Assembly: GCF_001921745.1 (NCBI RefSeq)
Contig: NZ_MRYA01000001.1
Location: 682,001 to 746,000 of the forward strand
Direction of reading: 5' to 3'
DNA length: 64,000 nucleotides
Source: Psychrobacter sp. Cmf 22.2
GTDB lineage: Bacteria; Pseudomonadota; Gammaproteobacteria; Pseudomonadales; Moraxellaceae
The position numbers were made by a program, and so were the translations under genes. Shown piece by piece: positions 7,944 to 18,856 of this stretch. Within the stretch, counting starts at the first letter, position 1, and the number at the start of each line of letters is the position of its first letter. The notes beneath the pieces are model-generated. The model saw only the letters and a list, made by a program, of their open reading frames with translations, did not search any database and was not told the DNA's origin.

Positions 7944-9767
7944 ATGGACAGTCTACTTCCTTATTTTGAGCATGAGCTTAGTCTGTTTAATAAACAGTCA
8001 AAAGAGTTTGCCAAAAAGTACCCAAAAATTGCCAATCGGCTATTGATGGGGCATGACACGGTAGATGATCCGCATATCGAACGGTTGATACAGGCTTTTT
8101 CGCTGATTAGTGCGCGCATTAATAAAAAGCTGGACGATTCGTACGCCGACTTTACCGAATCTTTATTAGAAGTCGTGTATCCCGACTATCTTAAACCTTT
8201 CCCTTCAGTATCCATCGCTCAATTTAATCTAGGTGTACAGGGCAATGCGATGAGTGAAGCTGTCTTGGTACCTAAACATACCGCGTTCTCTACCCAAAAA
8301 ATAAATGGCACGCCTTGTCAGTTTCAATCAACCCAAGACGTTACCTTGCTACCACTAGAGATCGATGCTGTCAGTTTTGAGACCCATCAAGAAGTGTATG
8401 ACAATCAGCATGGACTGCTCAATGGTTGTATTAGTATTAAGTTTAAAGGTCTTAACCCAAGCTTTAATTATCAAGCGTTACAGGAACACTCGCTGGATTT
8501 ATATATAGATGAAGATGCCAGTCAAGGTACTAGCCTGTGGGACTTGCTATGGTGTGATGTCAGACAAACTCATCTCCACGGTAGTCAAGTTAATAAGGTA
8601 GTTGGCAGTCCGTTTGAAATAATTGGCTTCGATCCTGAGCAACAGATTTTGCCGACGCACAGAGTGAGTAATGCGGCTTCCGCTTTATTAAAAGAATACT
8701 TTTATTTTCCAGAAAAATTTAACTTTCTGCGCTTAAATCTTGGTCATGCTTGCCCTGAACTAAAAATTGATAGCAGTGGTTTTGAGATTCGTTGTTATTT
8801 CAAGTTTGATAAAAAGAACACTATTCGCCTAAAAAACCTACAACAGCTGAGTGCAAGCAGTATCAAGTTGTTTTGTACGCCAGTCGTAAATCTATTCAAG
8901 GCAGCAGCCAAGCCAATTCAAGTGACTCATCGTTCTATCTACTATGACTTAGTGCCCGATACCCGCGCGCTCTTTCAGCATGAAATCTATGAGGTCAATA
9001 AAGTCATAGAGTCCAAACAAAATGATAACCGTTTAGTACAGCGTGAGTATCATCCATTTTATGCGCTGAATCATTATGAGCAGCAAGATGAAGGTCGTTA
9101 TTATCATATTAAGCGTGATAAGGATATGGCTGAATTTAAGCAGGGTTTTGAATATCAGATTATGTTTGTAGAAAAGAGCCGCGAAGATTTGTCAGGTGCG
9201 GTCAGTATGAGTGCTTCTTTGCTATGTACTAATAGAGACTTACCTGCGCAAGTGGTGTTCGGTCAAAGTCGCGGTGATCTGTTTAGTGAGGGTATGACAG
9301 GATTTAGTAGTCTGTCATTGTTAAAGCAACCAACCAGAACCGCACGTTTTGCATACACTGGTGAAGAGCGCTGGCGACTGATATCACTAATTAGTTTAAA
9401 CTTTTTATCACTTGCCGCCCAAGACGCTGAGCTGATGAAAGAGTATCTATCACTGTACGACATTACCCAATCAGCCTCAAATAAACTTTTGGTCGAAGGC
9501 ATTGTCTCTGTTGCGACCAGTATTAAAGCTCGGCGTATTCAACGTTTGCCACAACCAGGATTTGTGCGTGGAACCGAGATTGATATTCGTATTAATCAAA
9601 AAAACTTTGCTGGTGTTAGTATCCGTCAGTTTGCCCATTTACTGGCTCATGTTTTTGGTTATCACGCCAGCTTAAATAGCTTTGTTGAAGTTGTCATTAG
9701 TGATGCCGTAACCAAAGAGGAGATATATAGATGTCAGCCACGCAGTGGTCTCAGTCCTCTTATTTAA
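7944..9767 (+). CDS. tssF: T6SS baseplate protein TssF
   Basis: TssF and TssG form the wedge of the baseplate together with TssE and TssK. The protein has 607 residues, standard length. The N-terminus (LLPYFEHELSLFNKQSKEFAKKYPKIANRL) is the hallmark of the VasA/ImpG family, followed by DPHIERLIQAFSLISARI and the VVYPDYLKPFPSVSIAQF segment near residue 75-95. The last 37 bases overlap the start of tssG, so the two are translationally coupled. Confidence 0.96.
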   Translation: MDSLLPYFEHELSLFNKQSKEFAKKYPKIANRLLMGHDTVDDPHIERLIQAFSLISARINKKLDDSYADFTESLLEVVYPDYLKPFPSVSIAQFNLGVQGNAMSEAVLVPKHTAFSTQKINGTPCQFQSTQDVTLLPLEIDAVSFETHQEVYDNQHGLLNGCISIKFKGLNPSFNYQALQEHSLDLYIDEDASQGTSLWDLLWCDVRQTHLHGSQVNKVVGSPFEIIGFDPEQQILPTHRVSNAASALLKEYFYFPEKFNFLRLNLGHACPELKIDSSGFEIRCYFKFDKKNTIRLKNLQQLSASSIKLFCTPVVNLFKAAAKPIQVTHRSIYYDLVPDTRALFQHEIYEVNKVIESKQNDNRLVQREYHPFYALNHYEQQDEGRYYHIKRDKDMAEFKQGFEYQIMFVEKSREDLSGAVSMSASLLCTNRDLPAQVVFGQSRGDLFSEGMTGFSSLSLLKQPTRTARFAYTGEERWRLISLISLNFLSLAAQDAELMKEYLSLYDITQSASNKLLVEGIVSVATSIKARRIQRLPQPGFVRGTEIDIRINQKNFAGVSIRQFAHLLAHVFGYHASLNSFVEVVISDAVTKEEIYRCQPRSGLSPLI

Positions 9768-10756
9768 CGGATCTAATCGCTACGCCGCAAGCCTACGATC
9801 TATTGCAGGCGTTACGTTTGGTTCATCATGAAGCCAGTATGGGGCATGCATCTATCGAGGTGCGCTACCGTGCATCATTGTCTTTGGCGTATCCACAAGC
9901 CGAGATTGAGTCGATGTCACTAATCGCACAAGACAACATGGACGACAATGCTAATCAAATAAATGCCAGTCAAGTAAAGGTTAGACAATTAGAGGTTTAC
10001 CCATCGGTCATCGGACTTACTGGCCCAATGTCTGTCTTACCAGCGATGTATACCGATCAGCTAGCATCGAGAGTACATCATGCAAAAGATAAAGCGGCAC
10101 CAGAATTTTTAGACTTGTTTAACCATCGTCTGACTGATTTGTATGTCCAAGCGAGCTGGTTTTATAATTTGCCGTTGCAATATGAATTAAACGATAAAAA
10201 GGACAGCTACCTTTTAAGTCTGCGAGCGCTTGCGCGTCAGCCCAAGAAATTGACGGCAATAGACAGCTTGATTGCCTATGCTGGCATGATTGCCCCAGGA
10301 CGTCTGACGGCCGATCAATTAGCACATGTATTGTCACAGTTTTTGGATAGCACGGTCAGTGTTCAGCAGTTCGTTCCTGAATGGTTTGATCTACCAGCTA
10401 CCGAACAGACAGCGCTTGGTGGGCAGTATGCAGCGCTTGGTGTGTCAGCATTTTGCGGCGCGCGTGCCGTGCAGTTCGACAGTAAGATTAGGATAGTATT
10501 TCATCAATTGGATGCTAAGCGCTATCTCAGATTGTTGCCAGCAGGCGATATGTATCGAGTCATCATTGATTTTATTCGTAAATGGTGCGGTGTGTGTTTG
10601 GCGGTCGAGATGCAGCTAGAGCTGGACCGCCAATATATTAAGCCCTTGTCGTTATCTGAAGAGGGTTTTGGTGGTTTGGGGCGCGGTGGTTTTTTAATAT
10701 CGCAGCCTGCTACTCAGCATCATGACGACACCCGTTATGCGTTACCTATTCAATGA
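9731..10756 (+). CDS. tssG: T6SS baseplate protein TssG
   Basis: The 341-residue wedge protein TssG partners TssF. The family pattern is present: a helical N-terminus (YDLLQALRLVHHE), the central VIGLTGPMSVLPAMYTDQL, EFLDLFNHRLTDLYVQAS, and a C-terminal domain with GDMYRVIIDFIRKWCG. It starts inside tssF (37-base overlap). A 161-base gap with no obvious gene separates it from clpV. Confidence 0.95.
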   Translation: MSATQWSQSSYLTDLIATPQAYDLLQALRLVHHEASMGHASIEVRYRASLSLAYPQAEIESMSLIAQDNMDDNANQINASQVKVRQLEVYPSVIGLTGPMSVLPAMYTDQLASRVHHAKDKAAPEFLDLFNHRLTDLYVQASWFYNLPLQYELNDKKDSYLLSLRALARQPKKLTAIDSLIAYAGMIAPGRLTADQLAHVLSQFLDSTVSVQQFVPEWFDLPATEQTALGGQYAALGVSAFCGARAVQFDSKIRIVFHQLDAKRYLRLLPAGDMYRVIIDFIRKWCGVCLAVEMQLELDRQYIKPLSLSEEGFGGLGRGGFLISQPATQHHDDTRYALPIQ

Positions 10757-10917
10757 AAGTTATAGCACAGTAAGAGGGTTCACAAGAAGAAGGTTATAGA
10801 TCAGGAAGACAAGCATCAACCCTCGCCAATTCAGTTAGAGAGTTGTCAGTTAGAAAATTGGAATTGGGTTTATAAATATAATTTTAAATCAAATGAGAAT
10901 GTTAAAGGAAAAGATTT

Positions 10918-13900
10918 ATGAGCCAACTAAAAGCTGTTATTACCCGTTTAAGTCCAAGCTGTCGACAGTGTTTGCAGCAGGCAGCTAGGCTTTGTATCAA
11001 TAACGGGCATCGCGAAGTCGATACCATCCACTTGCTACATGAACTCATTGCCACACCAAACAATGACGTGGATCAGATATTAAAAGTTAGTAAGATTAAT
11101 CAACAGCTATTATTATCGGAGATAGCAGATTTACTAACTGGTTTTAGTCAGGCAACAGGCTCAACTCCTGTATTTAGTCAGGGCTTGATGGCTTTGTTAG
11201 AAGATGCGTGGGAGTTAGCGAGCAGCCTACATGGACAAAGTGAGAACAAAAACAGTCCGCTAGAAATTCGCTCAGGTCACATACTATTAGTTCTATTGGC
11301 TTATGAGCGTTACCAGTCACTACTCAAAACTTTGCCGGAGCAACTACAGTATATCGATCGCTTTACCCTCAAGGACGATTATGATCGCCAATGTTTCGGT
11401 AGTACTGAAGGTAGTGGCTCAGTTAAATCAGACAAAGCTGCGTTAAATGAGAATGCCAATTTCGGTAGTAGTGAACTTGATGGTTCAAAGCTTGATGGTA
11501 CTGATTCTGATAACAGTCACGATCAATCAGATATAAGCCAGACCACCAAGCAGCCCACACCTGCCTTGGATAAATATACTTATGACCTAACCGCCAAGGC
11601 CAGTGCTGAACAAATAGACCCAGTCATTGGTCGTGAGTTTGAGATTCATCAACTGATCGATATTTTGATTCGCCGTCGCCAAAATAATCCTATCTTGACG
11701 GGTGAGGCAGGCGTTGGTAAAACTGCTGTGGTAGAAGGTTTGGCACAAAAGATAGTCGCCGGTTATGTCCCTGATCAATTAAAAGATGTGACGATACGCA
11801 GTCTCGACATGGGGCTACTGCAAGCAGGCGCAAGTGTCAAAGGTGAGTTTGAAAATCGCTTAAAGCAAGTCATCGAAGAAGTTCAAGCCTCATTACACCC
11901 AATTATCTTGTTCATCGATGAGGCGCACACGCTTATCGGTGCTGGCGGGCAGGCTGGTCAAAATGATGCTGCAAACTTACTTAAGCCTGCACTGGCTCGC
12001 GGTGAGCTAAGAACGATTGCTGCTACTACTTGGTCAGAGTACAAAAAGTACTTCGAAAAAGACGCTGCCTTATCGCGCCGCTTCCAAGTCGTCAAAGTAG
12101 ATGAGCCTGATATCGATACAGCGGTCGCGATGATTCGTGGTTTGAGTGCCAAGATGCAGGAGCATTTCGGTATATTAATAGACGATGATGCGCTACAAGC
12201 GGCGGTCGAGTTATCAGCACGTTATATCAGTGACAGACAGCTACCCGATAAAGCAGTAAGCGTGTTAGATACGGCAGCTGCACGCGTAAGCTTATCAAAG
12301 ACAGCCATGCCCAATCAGCTTGATCGACTAAAAGCTAAGGGTGTACAGCTAGAGCAACACATTAATAATTTGAGTCAGCAGCTTGAACGTATTGGCGGTG
12401 TTGATGAAAAAGAAAAAGTTAGCCAACAAATTGCCATACTCGACGAGCAACGCCAGACGAATCAACAAAGCATTTCTGATATGACGAGCCGCTGGCAGGA
12501 GCAACGCCAGCTTAATGATCAACTTGATGCGCTCAACCAGCAGTTGAATAGCGAGCTAGATGACTCTAATACTCTTAGTGCAAAAGCGCGCTTAGAAAAA
12601 CAAGTAGAGTACCAAAATATTGAGCAGCAATTAAAACAAGTACAAGAAACGCAACGTCTTATACATGCTGTACTAGATCGTCAGATCATCAAACAAATTA
12701 TCTCAGATTGGACAGGTATCCCGTTAACGGATATGGCAGGTAACGAAAAAAACCACATATTGACCTTGGCTGATACTTTGCAAGAGCGCGTCATTGGACA
12801 AGACCATTCTGTTGCCGCTATCGTCAAGCGTATTCATACAGCGAAAGCACGCTTAGATGATCCTAATCGTCCGCAAGGCGTGTTCTTATTAGTAGGGCCA
12901 AGCGGCGTTGGGAAGACAGAAACGGCATTGGCACTATCTGAAGTATTATATGGAGGAGAGCGTAATCTAATCACGATTAACCTGTCCGAATATCAAGAAG
13001 CTCATAGTGTAGCGTCTTTAAAAGGCTCGCCACCAGGCTACGTTGGTTATGGCGAAGGGGGCGTATTGACTGAGGCCATCAGACGCCGACCTTATAGTGT
13101 TCTATTACTTGATGAGGTGGAAAAAGCCCATCCGGATGTCTTGGATTTATTTTATCAAGTGTTTGATAAAGGGGTAATGGAAGATAGCGAAGGGCGCATA
13201 ATCGACTTCAAGAATACTCTTATTTTGCTGACCAGTAATATTGGTTCCTCTACTATTATGCAGCAATGTATCAATACTGATCCTACTGTTACTGATTTTA
13301 GCTTACCCGACAGTGACAGCCTAAAACAAGCAATCAACCCGCATTTGTATAAAGCCTTTAAACCAGCATTTTTGGGCCGTCTGACGGTGATACCTTACTA
13401 TCCGTTGACTGATGACGCGCTAGCGGAAATTATTCGCCTTAAGCTAGATAAAATCACTGGTCGTATTCGTGATAATTACGATGTCCCTTGTATCGTCGAT
13501 CCTGAGGTTATTGAGCTAATTTTATCGCGTTGTCATGAAGTTGACTCTGGTGCACGCAATGCGGACGCTATTATCAGTCATACGTTGCTACCGCAGCTGG
13601 CAGGTCAGCTACTTGCTCATGATGATAGTCAAAGTGTACTGAAAAAGATTACGGTATTCGTCGATGAGAATGACGATTTTGCTTATCGTCTCGACTGCGA
13701 TGTTATTGTGGCTCTCAATCAAATGGCGCAATACAGTGAAGATGAGACTGAAGCTAATTCTGACACTGAGAATACTACTAATATTAATTCAAAAGGCCAG
13801 CTTGAAAGTAGCAGTAATGATCAAGTCAATACAGCAGCAATCAAGCAGCTGACTGCAAAACAGGTGGCTAGCAAAAAGACCTCTACAAAAAAAGCTACTA

Positions 13901-13962
13901 CCAAAAAGACTCCAGCGAAAAAAACGGCAACCAAAAAGATTACTGAAGAGGATTTATCATAA
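10918..13962 (+). CDS. clpV: T6SS sheath-recycling AAA+ ATPase ClpV/TssH
   Basis: ClpV binds contracted sheath and unfolds TssC to recycle it. The protein has 1014 residues. It has a ClpN-type N-domain, then AAA1 with Walker A GEAGVGKT (262-269) and Walker [16 protein letters not shown] coiled middle domain follows (about 465-590), then AAA2 with Walker A GPSGVGKT (660-667) and Walker [13 protein letters not shown] low-complexity linker (about 160-215) separates the N-domain from AAA1. Oddly, the last 70 or so residues are an Asn/Ser/Thr stretch ending in a Lys/Thr/Ala-rich repeat tail ([17 protein letters not shown]), absent from typical ClpV. The start follows AAAGGAAAAG. Its stop overlaps the tssA start (TAATG). 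Confidence 0.96.
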   Translation: MSQLKAVITRLSPSCRQCLQQAARLCINNGHREVDTIHLLHELIATPNNDVDQILKVSKINQQLLLSEIADLLTGFSQATGSTPVFSQGLMALLEDAWELASSLHGQSENKNSPLEIRSGHILLVLLAYERYQSLLKTLPEQLQYIDRFTLKDDYDRQCFGSTEGSGSVKSDKAALNENANFGSSELDGSKLDGTDSDNSHDQSDISQTTKQPTPALDKYTYDLTAKASAEQIDPVIGREFEIHQLIDILIRRRQNNPILTGEAGVGKTAVVEGLAQKIVAGYVPDQLKDVTIRSLDMGLLQAGASVKGEFENRLKQVIEEVQASLHPIILFIDEAHTLIGAGGQAGQNDAANLLKPALARGELRTIAATTWSEYKKYFEKDAALSRRFQVVKVDEPDIDTAVAMIRGLSAKMQEHFGILIDDDALQAAVELSARYISDRQLPDKAVSVLDTAAARVSLSKTAMPNQLDRLKAKGVQLEQHINNLSQQLERIGGVDEKEKVSQQIAILDEQRQTNQQSISDMTSRWQEQRQLNDQLDALNQQLNSELDDSNTLSAKARLEKQVEYQNIEQQLKQVQETQRLIHAVLDRQIIKQIISDWTGIPLTDMAGNEKNHILTLADTLQERVIGQDHSVAAIVKRIHTAKARLDDPNRPQGVFLLVGPSGVGKTETALALSEVLYGGERNLITINLSEYQEAHSVASLKGSPPGYVGYGEGGVLTEAIRRRPYSVLLLDEVEKAHPDVLDLFYQVFDKGVMEDSEGRIIDFKNTLILLTSNIGSSTIMQQCINTDPTVTDFSLPDSDSLKQAINPHLYKAFKPAFLGRLTVIPYYPLTDDALAEIIRLKLDKITGRIRDNYDVPCIVDPEVIELILSRCHEVDSGARNADAIISHTLLPQLAGQLLAHDDSQSVLKKITVFVDENDDFAYRLDCDVIVALNQMAQYSEDETEANSDTENTTNINSKGQLESSSNDQVNTAAIKQLTAKQVASKKTSTKKATTKKTPAKKTATKKITEEDLS

Positions 13963-15116
13963 TGAGTGTTGACCATTCTTCGTTACCCAGCATAGAAACT
14001 CTTATAGCGCCTATTGCAGATAGTCATCAAGGCGTCGGTGAAGACCTGACCTTTGATCCACGCATTGATGCTATCGTTGCTGCCCGTCAAGAAGATGATC
14101 CACTGCTGGCGCAAGGCAATTGGGTCACTGAACTCAAAGTCGCTGATTGGGACTTTGTGAAAACTCAATGTACAGACTTGCTGACTGATACCAGTAAAGA
14201 TATGAAGCTAGCATTATGGTATGTCGATGCGCTCAGTCATACCGATCATCTAGCAGGCATTAGTCATGGGTTACGCTTGCTACAGGAACTAAATGATGAG
14301 TATTGGCTCACCATGTATCCACCACTAGATGGTGAAGACGATAGTATGGATATCAGAGCAGGTTTGCTCTCGTGGTTCGTCAAGGCTTTAACAGATGATC
14401 TCAAGCAACTACCGCTCTCTGATACTAAGATTGGCAATTATAATTATAATTACTATTTGACCGCTCGTGACCATGATAAGCAGCGTCAGCAAAATCCAGA
14501 TAGTGAAGCCAGTAATCAGTTAACACTTAGTGATTATAACCAAGCTATTAAGAACAGTAGCGAGTCTTGGCAACAAGCCTTAATGACTGAACTTGGTAAT
14601 ATAACTACTCAGTGGCAGACCTTAACTGATCAGCTTAACGATCTCATGGGTATGGATGCTCCGGTTTTTGCGCCGGTGACTGATTTATTAATTGCACTCA
14701 AACAACATTTGCACCCGTTGATACCTGAACAATTTGATAACGCAAACAAAACTATTCAAGAGGGTATAACTGATGCGAATATCTATGATAATAGTAATGA
14801 GGATGTGACATCAAGGAGTGCTGGGCAGCCATCTGCTTCAACAAACGCCGTGTCAACTAGCTTTAATCCTACCAATCGCGATCATCAAAGCAACCGTCGG
14901 CAAGCACTTAAACTGTTAGGGCAAATACAAGACTACTTTGCAACCAATGAGCCGCACAGCCCAGTGACGTTTTTACTTGGCCGTGCCATTGATTGGGCAG
15001 ATATGCCACTGGACCAGTGGCTCACTCATATTATTAAGAACGAAGATCAGTTAGCGATGCTCTCTGACATGATTGGTATTCAGCCCAAACGTGAGTCATC
15101 AGATGATAGCTATTGA
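13962..15116 (+). CDS. tssA: T6SS protein TssA (ImpA N-terminal family)
   Basis: TssA is a cap protein that primes baseplate and tail assembly. The 384-residue protein has the ImpA_N domain: IAPIADSHQGVGEDLTFDPRID, then DWDFVKTQCTDLL, DMKLALWYVDAL and YWLTMYPPLDGEDD within the first 135 residues. A low-complexity linker lies near residues 265-300. The C-terminus has RRQALKLLGQIQDYFATNEPHSPVTFLLGRAIDWA, a short TssA-type ending. It begins one base inside clpV, so the two are coupled. A 132-base gap follows before vgrG. Confidence 0.94.
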   Translation: MSVDHSSLPSIETLIAPIADSHQGVGEDLTFDPRIDAIVAARQEDDPLLAQGNWVTELKVADWDFVKTQCTDLLTDTSKDMKLALWYVDALSHTDHLAGISHGLRLLQELNDEYWLTMYPPLDGEDDSMDIRAGLLSWFVKALTDDLKQLPLSDTKIGNYNYNYYLTARDHDKQRQQNPDSEASNQLTLSDYNQAIKNSSESWQQALMTELGNITTQWQTLTDQLNDLMGMDAPVFAPVTDLLIALKQHLHPLIPEQFDNANKTIQEGITDANIYDNSNEDVTSRSAGQPSASTNAVSTSFNPTNRDHQSNRRQALKLLGQIQDYFATNEPHSPVTFLLGRAIDWADMPLDQWLTHIIKNEDQLAMLSDMIGIQPKRESSDDSY

Positions 15117-15248
15117 TTCGTTTGTTAATTGGACAGTTGGTTGGGATGTACTAGAGGTTGGGCTGTTTGTTAGCTTGTAGTCTATCCAGAATATTTACAC
15201 CTTGTCATTTTAAGCTTTAAACCTTGGACTTAGAGAGAAGGGCACTTT

Positions 15249-17981
15249 ATGGTATGGACTCAAACAAAGCGGCATGTGCAACTGAGTAGTGCTCATCCTG
15301 ATATTGCCACCAGTCTCATTCAGCAGGCTGACTTGGTTGAAAGCTTACTGGGGTTGCCTTTGCCCGACAGCGTTTGGGGTAAGCCTGCGCTTATGCCAAC
15401 GCCTGACGCTTATCCAAGCCCTTATCATCAAGATCAACGAGCGCAGACCTATCAACAGCGTCAGCTCGCTCTGTTTTGTGGCTACCGTATTAGCATGACT
15501 TTACTGCATCCCCAAGCAGGAATGGATATAAAGCAGTGGCTAGGGCAAAGTCTTGCTATTCACTGGCATACGGCTGATACGCTACTGCCGAGCCAAATTC
15601 GCCACGGTATCATCACTGAAGTCATCGCTTTAGGTAGCAACAGTGGTATGGCCGCCTACCGCATCATCTGTGAACCAGCTCTTAGTCAGCTACGCTTAAG
15701 CAGTCACAACCGCCGTCACCATCATTTAAGTCTAAGTGAGCTTATCAAAGATATTATTAGCCCATATAACATAAACGTTGAGATTGACGAGCGCTTAAGT
15801 AGCGCCAGCAATTACCATATACAGCACAGCGTCCAATATAACCAAACGGATCTGGCTTACTTAATCCAATATCTCGCTCTATACGGCATCACTGGCTACT
15901 ACCGTCATGAGGCGGACAAGCACACCCTAGTGCTCATTCCCAACGACCATAGCGACTTACGTCCAGATCATAACGATATCCAGAGTATCCTTAGTCAAAA
16001 CCCCGCCAGTCTCGCCGATAGACAAGACCGTATCACTGCCATATACCCACAAATAGCCCAGCACACCCAGCAAAGCCAGCTCACCCGCTATGACAATCGA
16101 TTAGTAGGCACCTATACTGGCAACAGCACCAGCGAGCAAGCCATAGATACAGACAGCCCAAGCAGCCACAGCCGCTTCCTGCACAGTCATAGCTACCTAA
16201 ATGACGACGGACTAACTGCGCTTGCCACCCGCTATCAGCAGCACGCCCAACAACATGCCAACCTTGGCAGTCTAACCGGCAATATTCGCCATCTGAGTCT
16301 ACCAAGCGCCCATTTCATCAGTGGCAACCCGTATCTCACCGAACCAATAAGCCTAGTCTCCATTCACCACAGTATCAACAACCACATACCAGTGGACTGG
16401 CTTGGACATGCGCCCTTTGACCCGATAACCTTGCAGCCCAATACAAACCATGCACATGATAATGAAAACATCCATCAAATCACAGCCTGCTATATCCCAT
16501 ATCCGCATCACCACCATATCCCCTTTGGTGAGCAGTTAAGCGAGCTTGGCGCACCGCATCCCAGTCTCACAGGTCTGATGAGTGCCAGTATCGTTGATAC
16601 CGCCAGTGGCAGCGCCGTAGACACTGACCGCAATCACCGCGCCCACATCCGTTTTCATTGGGAGGATACAGACAGCACTGAACAATGCAGCGACAATAGA
16701 AACGACAGCGCCCAATGGATACCCATCGCCAGCCACTTAGTCGGTGATCACATGGGACACACCCAGCCTTTGCGTCACGGACAACACGTCCTCATTGACT
16801 TCATCGGTGGCGACCTGACCCATCCCATCATTATTGGCAGCACCCACAACGGCCAAGGCAACGATAACGCCCAACACAACCGCATCGCCAGTGACACAGA
16901 CTTTATCGACGCCACTAGTCCCGCTTGGTTCATCAACCAAAGCCATGCCCATCCCATCGACGGCATCAAAACCCAAAGCATTGACAGCAGCCGCACCGGA
17001 GAAGCGACTAAAGACAGCACCACCAACGGCTACAACCAGCTCATGTTTGACGCCCACCCAAACAGTCTGCAAATCAATCTCTATAGCAGCAGCTATCAAT
17101 CCAGCTTGAGCTTAGGGCATCTCTACCAGCACAGCGACCACACCCGAGGTCAAGCGCGTGGACAAGGCATCAGTCTTGAAACTGAGGCTGCCGCCAACGT
17201 CCAAGGCAGCACAGGTATTCATATCAGTAGCAGTCAAACTGCCAGCCAAGCATCAAACGCTCATATGAGTCACAGCAGCCATGGCAAACTGCAAACCGCT
17301 GATCAGCATCAACAAGCTTACGCGCAGCTAGCTGACACCCATCAGCCAGTTGGACTAGAAGGCAATGCTAGTAACAAGCAAAGCGGCAATAAAGCAGACA
17401 GTCAAACCTTCTTTGCCGAATTTAGCCAAGACACCAACGACAACAACTTAAATGAATCTGGACAATGGCAACAGCCGCATGTATTGATCGACTCCCAGCG
17501 TCATCTAGCCCTATTAAGTGGACAACACAGTCAGCACACCAGCACGAAGAGCACGCACAGTCATGCGACAGGTAGTACTCACCATCATAGCCAAACGCAG
17601 ATGAACCAGTTGGTGGCAGGCGACATTCACTATTACTCAAACAAAGCACAGACCCATACCGCCGCGTACGGCGATGTGACATTGCACGCCCATCAAGATG
17701 AGATGCGTCTGGATAGCGAGCAAGTGCTACGTATCCATAGCCGCGATAGTATTGAGTTTATCGCCCCTGATACGTTGACGCTAAAAGCGGCAGGGAGCGG
17801 TATTGAGATATCGGGTGGTAATGTGACGTTTATTACGCCCAAGCAAGTTGGGTATAAAGCGAGTAAGGTGGATTGGGGGAGTGGGGGTGGACGTGGTCCA
17901 ACGATTACCATGCCTCAAGATGAGCTTGCCGACTGTGCTGCCAAGACTGGTAGTGCTGGTAATAAAGGTGGAGCAGTCTAA
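15249..17981 (+). CDS. vgrG: T6SS spike protein VgrG (TssI) with DUF2345 C-terminus
   Basis: VgrG trimerises to form the spike that caps the Hcp tube and carries effectors. The 910-residue protein has gp27/Rhs-like beta-barrel domains (about 60-390) and a gp5-like OB region near 450-540 (IRFHWEDTD, RHGQHVLIDFIGGDLTHPIIIGS). A His/Ser-rich linker spans about 650-790. The end is a DUF2345-type segment (SRDSIEFIAPDTLTLKAAGSGIEISGGNVTFIT). ATG 15249 was chosen because upstream codons are not conserved-looking. The middle of the gene is noticeably richer in G/C third positions than its neighbours, and the last 300 bases shift composition, suggesting a mosaic gene. The DUF4123 adaptor follows after two bases, consistent with a spike, adaptor and effector unit. 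Confidence 0.95.
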   Translation: MVWTQTKRHVQLSSAHPDIATSLIQQADLVESLLGLPLPDSVWGKPALMPTPDAYPSPYHQDQRAQTYQQRQLALFCGYRISMTLLHPQAGMDIKQWLGQSLAIHWHTADTLLPSQIRHGIITEVIALGSNSGMAAYRIICEPALSQLRLSSHNRRHHHLSLSELIKDIISPYNINVEIDERLSSASNYHIQHSVQYNQTDLAYLIQYLALYGITGYYRHEADKHTLVLIPNDHSDLRPDHNDIQSILSQNPASLADRQDRITAIYPQIAQHTQQSQLTRYDNRLVGTYTGNSTSEQAIDTDSPSSHSRFLHSHSYLNDDGLTALATRYQQHAQQHANLGSLTGNIRHLSLPSAHFISGNPYLTEPISLVSIHHSINNHIPVDWLGHAPFDPITLQPNTNHAHDNENIHQITACYIPYPHHHHIPFGEQLSELGAPHPSLTGLMSASIVDTASGSAVDTDRNHRAHIRFHWEDTDSTEQCSDNRNDSAQWIPIASHLVGDHMGHTQPLRHGQHVLIDFIGGDLTHPIIIGSTHNGQGNDNAQHNRIASDTDFIDATSPAWFINQSHAHPIDGIKTQSIDSSRTGEATKDSTTNGYNQLMFDAHPNSLQINLYSSSYQSSLSLGHLYQHSDHTRGQARGQGISLETEAAANVQGSTGIHISSSQTASQASNAHMSHSSHGKLQTADQHQQAYAQLADTHQPVGLEGNASNKQSGNKADSQTFFAEFSQDTNDNNLNESGQWQQPHVLIDSQRHLALLSGQHSQHTSTKSTHSHATGSTHHHSQTQMNQLVAGDIHYYSNKAQTHTAAYGDVTLHAHQDEMRLDSEQVLRIHSRDSIEFIAPDTLTLKAAGSGIEISGGNVTFITPKQVGYKASKVDWGSGGGRGPTITMPQDELADCAAKTGSAGNKGGAV

Positions 17982-17983
17982 GC

Positions 17984-18856
17984 ATGCTAATACCAAAAGT
18001 AGAGTTCCTCGATGATATTCAAGCGACCGACGCTTATCAAAAGCAACTTAAGGCTTTATATCTAACAGTCTCTGATAATCAATATCAAACGCTGACGGTC
18101 CTTATCGATCTAAATACTTACGGTACAGCCGTCTTTGATTTATTGGACTGCGGCATAGATTTGCCATTTAAGCGCATCAAACGCATTCATCATAGCTTTA
18201 GCGATGATTTGGCACTTATTGAGATGTCACTAGATAGTAGTAAAGGTCAACGGCTACTTGAGCAGCTACTGGCATTGGCACTATATGAAAACACCTATGA
18301 TATATCTGGTCATCCGCATCCACGTAGTGTCTGTCTATGGTTGTTTGACCAACCAATCACTAAAACGCTCAAACATAGTATATATCTGATAGGACAGGCG
18401 TATGGAATGGGGACAAAAAAGCGTCGTTATTTGCGCTATTGGGATCCTAGAGTCATGGCTCTATTAACACATCTGTGGACCGATCAACAAAAGCTACAAG
18501 TATATAAGTTGGGCTTATCTCACATTTGTTATGTGGATTGGAATAATGAAATGAACGTACTAACGTTTCCGACACTCAATGAAGTATATCCATCTAATAC
18601 GGAAGTGGAGTTAGAGCAGCTCCAGCCTTTACCTTTTCGGTTCAGTCAGCAGCAGTGGCAGCTGCTTGGGCAAGCGGAGTGGATAAATATGATATTGCGG
18701 CAACTGAAAGAACGAATAGTGATTAACACTCAATCCTATAAAACTGTGATGAACCAAGCATTACTTATTGTTCAACGTCAAACTACGCAGCAGCAAGCAG
18801 TTAAGAATATTGTTGAGAGTTTAGAGCAGCCTAGAAATCAGGGAGTAGGGAGATGA
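17984..18856 (+). CDS. DUF4123 effector adaptor (Tap/TEC/VasW type)
   Basis: DUF4123 proteins are chaperones that load a specific effector onto its VgrG; VasW of Vibrio cholerae serves VasX. The protein has 290 residues. The signature RRYLRYWDPRVMALL lies at about 146-160, and HPHPRSVCLWLFDQ fits the conserved middle. The C-terminal helices (RFSQQQWQLLGQAEW) resemble the usual FT..Q...L region. It sits two bases after vgrG and its stop overlaps the effector start by four bases (ATGA), so the three genes are tightly coupled and presumably specific to one another. Confidence 0.88.
   Translation: MLIPKVEFLDDIQATDAYQKQLKALYLTVSDNQYQTLTVLIDLNTYGTAVFDLLDCGIDLPFKRIKRIHHSFSDDLALIEMSLDSSKGQRLLEQLLALALYENTYDISGHPHPRSVCLWLFDQPITKTLKHSIYLIGQAYGMGTKKRRYLRYWDPRVMALLTHLWTDQQKLQVYKLGLSHICYVDWNNEMNVLTFPTLNEVYPSNTEVELEQLQPLPFRFSQQQWQLLGQAEWINMILRQLKERIVINTQSYKTVMNQALLIVQRQTTQQQAVKNIVESLEQPRNQGVGR

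Noticed and set aside
16737..17099. Long open frames on the minus strand inside vgrG (up to 120 codons)
   Set aside because: They mirror the skewed codon composition of vgrG, have no ribosome sites, and the plus-strand frame is a complete VgrG.
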